A DNA stretch of 64,000 bases, taken from assembly GCF_018309085.1 (NCBI RefSeq), contig NZ_CP070502.1, forward strand, positions 3,033,001 through 3,097,000, given 5' to 3'. Source of the stretch: Sporosarcina sp. Marseille-Q4063 (GTDB lineage: Bacteria > Bacillota > Bacilli > Bacillales_A > Planococcaceae). This document shows, piece after piece, positions 10,049-17,727 of the stretch; within the stretch, counting starts at the first letter, position 1, and each line of letters begins with the position of its first letter. The translations under genes were made by a program, and so were the position numbers. The notes beneath the pieces were generated by a model that made no database searches, was not told where the DNA came from, and was given only the letters and a program-made list of their open reading frames with translations.

Positions 10049-10738
10049 ATGATTTCATTAGTTCTGTTATCCAGTGGATCAGGTTCTAGAATGGAAAATA
10101 GTGTTCCGAAACAATATTTAAGCTTAGGCGGTAAACCGATTATCATTCACACCTTAGAGCGATTAGCCAAAGTGAAGGAAATTAATGAGGTGGTGATTTG
10201 TTGCACAGAAAAATATATGGAACACATCGCGCAACTTATCGAAAACCATTGCCCGCAGTTGAATTATAAATTAGTCAAAGGGGGCAAAACGCGACAAGAA
10301 TCGACTTGGAACGGCATACAAGTTTGCGAGAATGAAAGTGTCATGATTCACGAAGCTGCAAGGCCATTTGTGAAGATTAAGGAATTTGAGCGACTAGCTG
10401 TTGAAGAAAGTGAAAATGCGATTTACGGTATTGAAATTCCATTTACTGTATTAAAGGGTAACGGACAAATCGATGAAACATTAGATCGCGAGCAACTCGT
10501 GAATGTTCAATTGCCGCAAAAATTTAATCGGGATAAATTGATAGATGCATTTGAACAAGCCCATGCCCAGAACAAGAAGTTCACAGAAGATGCAAGTCTC
10601 TTTTTCGAATACAATACAAATGATGCCGTAAAGATACTAGAAGGCACGGTTCACAATATGAAAATAACGTACCCGATGGACCTAGTCATTGGCGAAACCA
10701 TTTACCGCGAATATGTATTGGGGAGTGAGACGAATTGA
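10049..10738 (+). CDS. IspD/TarI-like cytidylyltransferase (probable CDP-ribitol synthesis)
   Basis: A 229-residue nucleotidyltransferase. N-terminus LLSSGSGSRMENSVPKQY is the CTP-binding signature of the IspD/TarI family (A/SGxGxRM...PKQ), and MIHEAARPF matches the conserved internal motif. IspD (MEP pathway) is the main alternative, but the location after tarL and the 4-bp overlap with a reductase gene favour ribitol-5-phosphate cytidylylation. GAAGGGG lies before the ATG. The pair matches, as separate proteins, the two halves of H. influenzae Bcs1/Acs1, which reduces ribulose-5-phosphate and makes CDP-ribitol. Confidence 0.85.
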   Translation: MISLVLLSSGSGSRMENSVPKQYLSLGGKPIIIHTLERLAKVKEINEVVICCTEKYMEHIAQLIENHCPQLNYKLVKGGKTRQESTWNGIQVCENESVMIHEAARPFVKIKEFERLAVEESENAIYGIEIPFTVLKGNGQIDETLDREQLVNVQLPQKFNRDKLIDAFEQAHAQNKKFTEDASLFFEYNTNDAVKILEGTVHNMKITYPMDLVIGETIYREYVLGSETN

Positions 10739-11439
10739 CAACGGCTATCGTTACAGGGGCAAGTCGAGGAATTGGTCGAGCCGCGGCAATTGAAATGAGT
10801 AACAATCCTGAAGTGAATAATATTGTATTAATCGCTCGAGATGAAGTTAAACTTTCAGAAACGATAAAATTGTTAAATCCACGGGTACGTGTGCGTGCGA
10901 TTGTCTATGATTTTTCATCGCAGGCAGGGATTCCAAGAATGGTGAAAGAAATATACGATGAATTCGGTTCAATCGATTGGTTATTAAATATCGCAGGGTA
11001 TACGGATCCCAAATCACTCCTAGATACTACACTTGCTAGCATGGAAAGGACTTATAGAATAAACGTCTTTTCATTAGTTGAAATGACGAAAGAGTGCGTA
11101 AAGTATATGAAGCAAAACGAACAGTCGAAAATCTTGAATGTCGCATCGACCGCGGGCATGACACCGCGACCTGGGTGGCTTTCCTATGCTTCTTCCAAAT
11201 CTGCCGTCATCAGCATTTCAGAAACACTCGCTCAGGAGCTATCGGAGTACAATATCCTTGTGTATTGCATATCGCCTGGAAGAGCCGCAACGGATTTACG
11301 AAAAAAATTAGCACCCGAGGAAGATCCAACAACAATCATGCAACCTGCGCATGTCGCAAAAGTAATCGGCAACCTAATGCGAATGACCGAACACTGTCTA
11401 GATGGACAAAATATGGTTGTACGGAAACAAGTGAAATAA
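10735..11439 (+). CDS. Short-chain dehydrogenase, probable ribulose-5-phosphate reductase partner
   Basis: A 234-residue classical SDR. It shows the cofactor motif TGASRGIGRA at the N-terminus, NIAG (the NNAG position) near residue 87, a catalytic Ser in VASTAG, and YASSK (Tyr-x-x-x-Lys). Start is TTG at 10735, overlapping the stop of the cytidylyltransferase by 4 bp (TTGA), so the two are translationally coupled. The usual TarJ of S. aureus is a zinc medium-chain dehydrogenase; an SDR in this position matches instead the C-terminal half of Bcs1-type CDP-ribitol synthases. The reaction is inferred from context. Confidence 0.8.
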   Translation: MTTAIVTGASRGIGRAAAIEMSNNPEVNNIVLIARDEVKLSETIKLLNPRVRVRAIVYDFSSQAGIPRMVKEIYDEFGSIDWLLNIAGYTDPKSLLDTTLASMERTYRINVFSLVEMTKECVKYMKQNEQSKILNVASTAGMTPRPGWLSYASSKSAVISISETLAQELSEYNILVYCISPGRAATDLRKKLAPEEDPTTIMQPAHVAKVIGNLMRMTEHCLDGQNMVVRKQVK

Positions 11440-11444
11440 AAAAA

Positions 11445-11474
11445 GCGTCCAATACACTACACCGTATTGGGCGC
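11445..11474. terminator. Bidirectional terminator between SDR gene and tagA
   Basis: GCGTCCAATAC / GTATTGGGCGC with one wobble pair. It is preceded by an A-run and followed by a T-rich tract, so it can serve both convergent genes. Confidence 0.85.
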
Positions 11475-11481
11475 TTCTATT

Positions 11482-12207
11482 TTATTTTGAAAATCTCTCT
11501 TTAACCACATGCATCAAAAATATTGGAATTTTCATCATCCGCCCGGCTCGCGTAGGCTGCGTGAGCAGTCGATACAGCCACTCCAAATTATTACTAGTCC
11601 AGAACTTAGGCGCACGCTTAACATTCCCAGAAAGCACGTCCAAGCTTCCCCCGACGCCGACCAATACCGACGTTGGGAATAAATCCTTATACTTCGCAAT
11701 CCACCGTTCCTGAAGCGGGGCACCCATCGCAACGAAAACGAAATCGGGTTTAGTTTCAGCAATTTCACTCGCAACCAACGGCCCTTTATTCGTATAACCA
11801 TCCATATAGCCCGCCACTTTCAAACCGCGATATTCAGCCTTAGCATTTTTCGCAGCTTGTTCGGCAACACCAGGTTTCGCTCCGAAAAAGTAAACAGTTT
11901 TACCATGTCTATTCGCATATGCTAAAAAGTCATGCATCAACTCATAACCAGGCAACTTCTCGCGCAGGGGGGCTCTCAGTATTTTCGACGCAATCAAAAC
12001 ACCAATACCATCCGCGACAATATAATCTGCAGAAGTAACCGCTTCTTTATAGGAGGTTGAATCTTTGGTCATCATAATAATTTCCGGATTTGCCGTAACG
12101 AAAAACAAATTCCCATCAGGCATTTGAAAATGGTCATCGATTTCTTGTAGCAATTCTACTTTATTTATATTTGCAATTGGAACATCCAATATCTTTATTT
12201 CATCCAT
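11482..12207 (-). CDS. tagA: WecG/TagA-family N-acetylmannosaminyltransferase
   Basis: A 241-residue GT26 enzyme that adds ManNAc from UDP-ManNAc to undecaprenyl-PP-GlcNAc, completing the sugar part of the WTA linkage unit on the cytoplasmic membrane face. Motifs: VTANPEIIMM, ADGIGVLIASKI, GAKPGVAEQAAKN and FVAMGAPLQERWI, all typical of TagA. Length is normal. AGGAG lies about 9 bases before the ATG. It converges on the WTA polymerase group. Its donor would come from the UDP-GlcNAc 2-epimerase gene at 49.7 kb. Confidence 0.93.
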   Translation of the reverse strand: MDEIKILDVPIANINKVELLQEIDDHFQMPDGNLFFVTANPEIIMMTKDSTSYKEAVTSADYIVADGIGVLIASKILRAPLREKLPGYELMHDFLAYANRHGKTVYFFGAKPGVAEQAAKNAKAEYRGLKVAGYMDGYTNKGPLVASEIAETKPDFVFVAMGAPLQERWIAKYKDLFPTSVLVGVGGSLDVLSGNVKRAPKFWTSNNLEWLYRLLTQPTRAGRMMKIPIFLMHVVKERFSK

Positions 12208-12315
12208 CGTGAAGATCTCCTTTTAAAGGGAAGTAATAAGTCCCTTATAGTTATAACATACATAGGCTCGTCAAATCGAGCAAATCTAGATAAAATATGA
12301 AAGAGAGGAAGTGGT

Positions 12316-12435
12316 ATGAAACTATTATTTAGGATACTTGATACCTATTTGATAATCGTAATCATAACTACATTGGATAGAACCCTTAATCAAAGCATTA
12401 TAGCAAAGGGCGCGTCCAATGACTATACAGATTAA
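12316..12435 (+). CDS. Possible small hydrophobic peptide (39 aa)
   Basis: A short frame starting MKLLFRILDTYLIIVIITT with a GAGAGGAAG site just upstream. The first 20 residues could form one membrane segment. It lies in the otherwise empty 460-bp gap between tagA and the coiled-coil operon (12208-12667), where nothing else is recognisable apart from the terminator at its end. No homology is apparent, and chance occurrence is quite possible. Confidence 0.2.
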   Translation: MKLLFRILDTYLIIVIITTLDRTLNQSIIAKGASNDYTD

Positions 12436-12614
12436 CAGTTCCTAATTGTTTAACCAGGAGTGGGTTAATGCAAGGCGGTTAGCCTTCGTAACAACTTTCT
12501 ACCAACCGGGTTTGACATTCCAGTAATCACCAAGGTGTTGGGGAATTATGATTTTTGTTGAAGAAAAAATAGAAGTGACACAAAACTCTACAGTTTTAGG
12601 TGGATGACAAAAAA

Positions 12615-12642
12615 ACGTACCCAAAATGATATGCGGGTACGC
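12615..12642 (-). terminator. Terminator of the coiled-coil protein operon
   Basis: Read on the minus strand: GCGTACCC / GGGTACGT arms with a 12-nt loop followed by TTTTTTT, directly after the stop codon at 12668. Confidence 0.8.
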
Positions 12643-12667
12643 TTACGTATTTTTGAATCAAACCAAT

Positions 12668-13171
12668 CTAATCTGCATTTTCATCTTCAACTCCAGTCGA
12701 ATTATCCGGTTCTTCATCAGCGGTTGTCGAAAGCACATTCATTTGTTCAAGCGCTTGTTCATAAATCGCATTCAAAGTAGCGGCAATCTTGGCTTGTTCA
12801 TCACTATTATCAATGCTCATATTCCTAAGTAGGTCATCCGCATAACTACGTAGTCGATCAACCCGAAGCGCAATTTCATCCTGCGTAAATTGAGCGAGCT
12901 CGTCCTCAGCAAGCTGAATTTCCGTCTGTAACCCTTTTTTTAATTCCGCCATAAGTAACTCTTTTTCATTTGTAATAGCCTTATCTATTTGATTAATCGA
13001 TTCCGTCTTTTTAGCATTGAACCAATTGGTCAACACACTATTAATATCTTGACCCGCGAAAGCTGACTTCACACCACTGCCAATACTAATACTTAAAAAT
13101 AAGGCTCCGACCACAATCAATATTCTTTTAAGCATCAGCCTAATTTTAAAAATGGTGAGTTTATCCTTCAT
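12668..13171 (-). CDS. Exported coiled-coil protein, third gene of a three-gene set
   Basis: 167 residues, not recognised as a known family. It has a long basic N-terminus followed by a hydrophobic signal/anchor segment (about residues 13-38), then the short pattern LTNWFNAKK, then a charged helical region (about 55-140) with heptad-like spacing, and an acidic C-terminal tail (TADEEPDNSTGVEDENAD). The pattern L-x-x-W-F/Y just after the signal is shared with the two genes upstream, so the three look like diverged paralogues. GGAGG lies before the ATG. The gap to the previous gene is 70 bp on the same strand. Function unknown; an extracellular or membrane-tethered role at the wall is inferred. 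Confidence 0.75.
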   Translation of the reverse strand: MKDKLTIFKIRLMLKRILIVVGALFLSISIGSGVKSAFAGQDINSVLTNWFNAKKTESINQIDKAITNEKELLMAELKKGLQTEIQLAEDELAQFTQDEIALRVDRLRSYADDLLRNMSIDNSDEQAKIAATLNAIYEQALEQMNVLSTTADEEPDNSTGVEDENAD

Positions 13172-13241
13172 AGATATTCCTCCAATTAAAAGAATAAGGA
13201 CCTCTGAATAATAAGGTCCCTATAACTTATTAACAGTCCGT

Positions 13242-14009
13242 TTAAATCCCGTCTACTAAATTTTGCATTTCATTTATTGCGTCCTCTACCATTCCATTTG
13301 CTTTGTTTTCGATAAGAACTTGTTGTTCTTCAACTAGTTCAGTGGTCAAGTCTGAAATAGCAGTGCGGGTATCGGCAATCGATGAATTAATTGACGTTTT
13401 AATCTCCTCGAGAGTGGCCCCTGATTTATTAGCAATCTGTACGAGAAGTTCAGCCTTGGCATCATCAATAGCCTTTTGTACTTTTTTTAGTGATTCATCA
13501 GCAGTGTAATTAAGTTGATCTTCCATAAAGTTTAATATGCTGGTGCCAAAGGTACCAATTTGAGACGAAATTTGCGAGCTTGAATTTCTTTTTAAATCTC
13601 CCGTAGATTTCATGATTTTATTCTCTGCTTCCTCTTTAAGTCGGTTGAATTCGTTGTCCATGTAGTTTTCAATTTCCTCTTGTGTTCCTTCTATTGATTC
13701 GACATGTTCAGAGGCTGTACCTTCAATAGTTGATATTGCTTCTGATACCGAGGCCTCTCTTGTATTTCTTATGTTGGCTTTTCCGCCTTCTATTAGATTT
13801 GGAACTTCTTTGTTTAACTTGTTAATTTCACTATTCAAGTTTCCAGTATAATTTTGATCAACACTATTGGTCACGCCAGCAAAGCGCTGATCAAACCAAT
13901 CCCTCAGTTTTCCCCCAGCATCTGAAGCACCAAATGCAACAGAAGCTCCAGATACTAATAAAAATGCCGCTGCGACCGCGACTACTTTACCTTTTATAGT
14001 TTTCAACAT
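13242..14009 (-). CDS. Exported coiled-coil protein, second gene of the set
   Basis: 255 residues from the ATG at 14009, which has GGGGAAA upstream; an in-frame longer start at 14066 lacks a ribosome site and would spoil the signal peptide. Signal peptide MLKTIKGKVVAVAAAFLLVS ends near VAFGAS, followed by KLRDWFDQRF (the shared L-x-x-W-F motif), then almost continuous amphipathic helix rich in Glu, Asn, Ser and Lys to the C-terminus. There are no cysteines, no enzymatic motif and no LPXTG anchor. The arrangement recalls extracellular coiled-coil structural or chaperone-like proteins, but no function can be assigned. Confidence 0.75.
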   Translation of the reverse strand: MLKTIKGKVVAVAAAFLLVSGASVAFGASDAGGKLRDWFDQRFAGVTNSVDQNYTGNLNSEINKLNKEVPNLIEGGKANIRNTREASVSEAISTIEGTASEHVESIEGTQEEIENYMDNEFNRLKEEAENKIMKSTGDLKRNSSSQISSQIGTFGTSILNFMEDQLNYTADESLKKVQKAIDDAKAELLVQIANKSGATLEEIKTSINSSIADTRTAISDLTTELVEEQQVLIENKANGMVEDAINEMQNLVDGI

Positions 14010-14072
14010 AATAATTTCCCCTTTGTGTGCTATATTTTTGTAATATGTTCGTAAACCCCATGCCAATTATAA

Positions 14073-14504
14073 TTATTCATCAAGTATTTCTGCCAACATA
14101 GTTGCAACATCCCGCTCGATTTCCTCTTCAATATTCCGTCTTTCAACAAAAGCATCAAAATTTTCTTCATCAAGTTCTGTTACAGTTTGATCAATTTGTT
14201 CTTTCATGTCAGTTACTAGTGCCTCAATATTAGCTGTTGATTCTTCTACCTGTTTGTTACGAGATTCCTCAATTGCAGTAATAGCATCTTGTTTTGCTTC
14301 TGCAATGAAAACCCCTAGTCGCTTAAAAGTTGTCCAAACCCCAGTCTCTAAAGTTGAACTTAATATTTCATCCTCCTTTTGAAAAGTGTCGGTATACCAT
14401 TTTGAAAGAGTGGAGGCTGCTTGAACGTTTGCGTAAACAAATCCCAAACATAATATGACAGTAATTAGTAGCGAGATACCGATTCTGTTTTTAATAAAAA
14501 CCAC
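14073..14504 (-). CDS. Exported coiled-coil protein, first gene of the set
   Basis: 143 residues from GTG at 14504. It has a signal segment (NRIGISLLITVILCLGFVYA), then TLSKWYTDTFQKE (the shared L-x-x-W-Y motif), then a charged, mostly helical region ending in acidic residues. The strong GGAGGGG site lies only one base before this GTG, which is too close. An in-frame ATT at 14495 sits about 10 bases after GGAGG and would give the neat signal peptide start MKNRIG, so ATT may be the true start. It leads the three-gene minus-strand operon; gap to the next gene is 63 bp. Function unknown. Confidence 0.7.
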   Translation of the reverse strand: MVFIKNRIGISLLITVILCLGFVYANVQAASTLSKWYTDTFQKEDEILSSTLETGVWTTFKRLGVFIAEAKQDAITAIEESRNKQVEESTANIEALVTDMKEQIDQTVTELDEENFDAFVERRNIEEEIERDVATMLAEILDE

Positions 14505-14725
14505 CCCTCCGAAGTCCTGCTAGACTTTTCTACTACATAAAGTATAAGAGTTATATAGTTTCATTTCGTCACTCCAAAGTGGAATTTAGAGGTATCGTTT
14601 GTCTACTTGTCTATGCCACTTTCGTTTACCAAAATAAAACACTACTCAAAGAGGATGTATAATTGTTCTAATATTTTGTAAGACATTCCCAACTAGAAAT
14701 CTGCTATACTATTCATATATATTAT

Positions 14726-14751
14726 TGAAACAAAAAAGTTACCCGAACGTC
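14726..14751 (+). promoter_or_regulatory. ECF sigma factor-type promoter (TGAAAC-N16-CGTC)
   Basis: TGAAAC at 14726-14731 and CGTC at 14748-14751 are separated by 16 bp, matching the SigM/SigW/SigX-type promoter consensus of Bacillus. It stands 40 bp before the start codon of the HtrA-like protease gene, and no good SigA promoter overlaps it. Confidence 0.6.
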
Positions 14752-14790
14752 TGATAAAATAGGGAATTCAAATAGAATCGAGTTGAGACC

Positions 14791-16047
14791 ATGAACAATA
14801 AACGAACACTTTTCAAAGGAATTATTTTACTAGTATTAGTAGCAGTTTTAACTGGATTATTAAGTCAACTTGGGCAAATTAAAACTGCATCAGAGCCTGT
14901 CTTAAAACCGGATTCTTTTGTTGAAATTGCATTAGAAGGCATGGAAATCGATAAAGAATTGATTCCTGAAGAGGAGGTCGAAGAGGAACCGGTTGGAGAG
15001 GTAGAGGATAAGGCGGAAGAAGTCGAAAAGGCAGAAAAGATAGAAAGAGTAGAAGTGCCAGTTGCGCCCAAAACAGATTTATCGTCAACTATCGCGAACG
15101 CCAAATCTTACGTCTACACGATTGACTCCGATCTTCAACAAGGCTCCGGCTTTCTGTTTAATGAAAAAGGGGACATCGTAACGAATGCCCATGTTGCGAA
15201 AGATGCGGCATACATAACAGTGACGAATAGTAACGGCCAACAATTTAACGGCCGCATCATAGGGATTTCAGATAAAACTGATATTGCACTTATACGAGTT
15301 CTTGAGTTAGCAGGAAAGAAACCGATGGAAATGGAGTTGTCAAAAGTATCCGTCGGCACGAAAGTCTTTGCATTAGGAAGTCCTGAAAACATCGCAAACA
15401 CGTCAACGGAAGGAAAAATTACAGGCTTCGGTAAAAGTTTCTTCGATGATTACGATTACAAAAATCTTTATGAAATGGATGCAACGATTAAACAAGGCTC
15501 CAGCGGGGGACCATTAATCGACGCGAATACGGACAGAATCATCGGCATCAATTCGTTGATCCTTGAAAATAATCCAAGCATCGGATATGCAATTCCCATC
15601 TATACGGTCATCAGCCAACTAAAACAGTGGGCTTCCAGCGCGAAAGATGTCATCGACGACCGAGAAGACATTGAAATCGAAGGCGCTCGCCTAGACGATG
15701 AATTACTCAGAAGCTTCATTAGCAGTTATTACGAATTAATCCCGTACTCACTTAACGACAAAAAACTAGAATACTATTGGACCTATTTATTGCCAGGAAG
15801 TCAGGCTGTAAAAGAAGGCGTTAAACAAGTGGAAGAATTATATGGGGAACATAAAGTCTATGAAGAAGTAAAATCGACAATCACAAGCGTCGAAATCGGC
15901 GAAAGTGAAGCAATCGTAAAAGCGAATGCAACATTTACTTATCATGACCAGGAAAGTGATGAAGTCAAAACAATCGACTACGCGGCAACATTTACAGTTG
16001 TTATTGACGAATACGGAGACTACGCAATTAAAAATATCGAACAATAA
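14791..16047 (+). CDS. Membrane-anchored HtrA-like trypsin-family serine protease
   Basis: 418 residues. A transmembrane anchor (about 8-28) is followed by an acidic Glu/Val linker, then a trypsin-like domain with His134 (TNAHVAK), Asp164 (KTDIALI) and Ser238 (GSSGGP). There is no PDZ domain. The last ~120 residues (from about 300) form a separate alpha/beta domain of the NTF2/TcaA-like kind, with no catalytic motif visible. It probably acts outside the membrane in envelope quality control or signalling. The ECF-type promoter upstream supports envelope-stress control. Bidirectional terminator follows. Confidence 0.88.
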   Translation: MNNKRTLFKGIILLVLVAVLTGLLSQLGQIKTASEPVLKPDSFVEIALEGMEIDKELIPEEEVEEEPVGEVEDKAEEVEKAEKIERVEVPVAPKTDLSSTIANAKSYVYTIDSDLQQGSGFLFNEKGDIVTNAHVAKDAAYITVTNSNGQQFNGRIIGISDKTDIALIRVLELAGKKPMEMELSKVSVGTKVFALGSPENIANTSTEGKITGFGKSFFDDYDYKNLYEMDATIKQGSSGGPLIDANTDRIIGINSLILENNPSIGYAIPIYTVISQLKQWASSAKDVIDDREDIEIEGARLDDELLRSFISSYYELIPYSLNDKKLEYYWTYLLPGSQAVKEGVKQVEELYGEHKVYEEVKSTITSVEIGESEAIVKANATFTYHDQESDEVKTIDYAATFTVVIDEYGDYAIKNIEQ

Positions 16048-16051
16048 AAAA

Positions 16052-16081
16052 ATGCACAGTCGAGTTAAATCGACTGTGCAT
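16052..16081. terminator. Bidirectional terminator between protease and NlpC/P60 genes
   Basis: 12-bp perfect arms ATGCACAGTCGA / TCGACTGTGCAT, with A-run before and T-rich sequence after. Confidence 0.85.
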
Positions 16082-16087
16082 TTCTAA

Positions 16088-17137
16088 TTAGAAGCTTCTA
16101 TAACTATGGAAGTACTTGCTCCAATAAGGATCGCTCATGCTACGAACATGTACATTTTTTCCACCAGATTGGATGAATTGGTTATTCCCGATGTAAATCC
16201 CAACATGTGAAATACCTGCGCGGTACGTTCCAGCAAAGAATACTAAATCGCCCGGTTGTGGATTTGAAACTTTTTTCGTTGCAGCATATTGACCTAGAGT
16301 ATCACGGGGAATGCTTTTCCCAGATTGTTTGTATACATATTGAACATATCCACTACAGTCAAACCCGCTTGTTGACGATCCGCCGTAGCGATATGGTACA
16401 CCACGAAGTTTCATTGCATTTGCCACTAGATTAGACGAAAAAGTAGTGTTTGATACCTTTGTTATTGTTTTAGCAGGTGCTGCTTTTGCTGTAGCGGTAG
16501 TAGTTGCTTTTGCTAGTAAATCAGCTGAAACCCAACCCGTCTTACCATTTGCGCTTACTTTGTACCAAGTTGTTTTACCTACTTTTTTCTGATCAGTCGC
16601 TGTAACATTTGTTCCTTTTTTAGCCGTTGTTAAAATTTTATTTGTTGTTCCCGCATTAGAGCGGATATTTGAATTGTATTTCGTTGTGAATGCTCCCAGA
16701 TTAGTAACTACTTTAGCCGGCGCTTTTGGAGCCGCAGTTTTTGCTGGCGCTTTAGCAGGTGCTTTTGCAACAGTTGCTGGCGTAAGAAGCGTGCTTAAAA
16801 CCCAACCTGATTTTCCGCTAACATTAACGTTATACCAGGTTTCTTTCCCAACTGTTTTCTGGTGAGTAGCAGTTGCAGTAGATCCTTTTTTCGCTGTAAT
16901 AATAATTTTGTTCTTCGTGCCCGCATCCGTGCGGACATTCGTATTATACTTTAATTTGAAACTCCCAGATTTAGCAGTAGCTTTAGTAGATGCCACTTTC
17001 GTTACAGTCTCATATGTGTAAGATGACTCATGTTGAACATTGGCTTGTCCAACAGTCTCAGTGGCATGTGCGTCGATGGCAGCGGTTGTTAATAGGATTG
17101 AAGCCGCAGTTACTAGTGAAATGACAACTTTTCTCAT
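16088..17137 (-). CDS. Secreted SH3b-NlpC/P60 D,L-endopeptidase
   Basis: 349 residues. It has a signal peptide with alanine-rich cleavage region, two bacterial SH3 domains (YNTNVRTDAGTKNK and YNSNIRSNAGTTNK, each ending in GWV), an Ala/Lys/Pro-rich linker, and a C-terminal NlpC/P60 domain. The catalytic Cys is in FDCSGYVQYVY (about residue 261), the His in ISHVGIYIG; QPGDLVFF is also typical. Such enzymes cut gamma-D-Glu-meso-DAP (or Glu-Lys) bonds in peptidoglycan stem peptides. AGGGGAG lies before the ATG. It is transcribed convergently to the protease. Confidence 0.92.
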   Translation of the reverse strand: MRKVVISLVTAASILLTTAAIDAHATETVGQANVQHESSYTYETVTKVASTKATAKSGSFKLKYNTNVRTDAGTKNKIIITAKKGSTATATHQKTVGKETWYNVNVSGKSGWVLSTLLTPATVAKAPAKAPAKTAAPKAPAKVVTNLGAFTTKYNSNIRSNAGTTNKILTTAKKGTNVTATDQKKVGKTTWYKVSANGKTGWVSADLLAKATTTATAKAAPAKTITKVSNTTFSSNLVANAMKLRGVPYRYGGSSTSGFDCSGYVQYVYKQSGKSIPRDTLGQYAATKKVSNPQPGDLVFFAGTYRAGISHVGIYIGNNQFIQSGGKNVHVRSMSDPYWSKYFHSYRSF

Positions 17138-17357
17138 TATTTCTCCCCTAACAAAGTCTTATTTTTTTATATATAATCGTGATTTTACGGTTAATTTTTC
17201 CTACTTATCACTTTATAGGGAATTTAGCCAGATAACAACGACATTTGGATTACAGGTATATTACAGTTGTGTTACGAGTGCGGATTTTTGGAATAAAATG
17301 CGTGGATGGTACTTGAATATGCCCAATGCTTACGTGTTGTCTGCGCGATTTCTTATT

Positions 17358-17615
17358 ATGTCCTCTCAATCAACCAAATCTATCAACTATGTCCGCCCAA
17401 TTTCGTCGGTCCCCCATGATGTCCGCGCAATCCACTATTATCTCCTCTCAATCCATCAAAACCGTCATTTATGTCCGCTCAATCGCGAAAGATGTCCGCC
17501 CAATTTCATCCGCACCCCATGATGTCCGCGCAATCCATATTATTCTCCTCTCAATCAACCAAATCAATCAATCAATTATGTCCGCTCAACCGCCAAAAAT
17601 CTCCACCCCATTTCG
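17358..17615 (+). repeat. Direct-repeat array A1 (motif ATGTCCGCNCAAT), upstream of NERD gene 1
   Basis: Ten copies of a 13-nt motif start at 17358, 17389, 17419, 17440, 17471, 17492, 17522, 17543, 17578 and 17599, i.e. spacings 31, 30, 21, 31, 21, 30, 21, 35, 21. Four copies make a 103-bp superunit (17389 to 17492). All copies point the same way as the NERD gene. The 590-bp gap 17138-17727 otherwise holds only the promoters of the flanking genes. It is not CRISPR: the intervals between motifs are 8-22 nt and there are no cas genes. Confidence 0.9.
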
Positions 17616-17643
17616 CCAACCAACCCCCACGCTCCAACACAAC

Positions 17644-17701
17644 TCTCCAAAATTCAATTTTCCCACCCCATCTTGTCACCACTCTCAATAAATGCTATAT
17701 T
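17644..17701 (+). promoter_or_regulatory. Promoter and conserved upstream block of NERD gene 1
   Basis: CTCCAAAATTCAATTTTCCC begins at 17644 and is repeated almost exactly before NERD gene 2 (26011). After it come TTGTCA (17673-17678), 17 bp, and an extended -10 TGC-TATATT (17696-17701). The same -35/extended -10 layout is found before gene 2. Confidence 0.65.
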
Positions 17702-17727
17702 AATTTCAACAATTCAGAAAGAGGTAG

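Noticed and set aside
11094-11504. 136-codon plus-strand frame over the SDR gene end
   Set aside because: Out-of-frame shadow that runs across the terminator between two convergent genes.
14705-14710. TATACT with extended TG as the SigA promoter of the HtrA-like gene
   Set aside because: No acceptable -35 at 16-18 bp; the ECF-type pair 14726/14748 is a better fit, though a weak SigA start cannot be excluded.
17358-17615. Repeat array as a CRISPR
   Set aside because: Repeats are 13 nt and imperfect, gaps are 8-22 nt and similar between arrays, and there are no cas genes.
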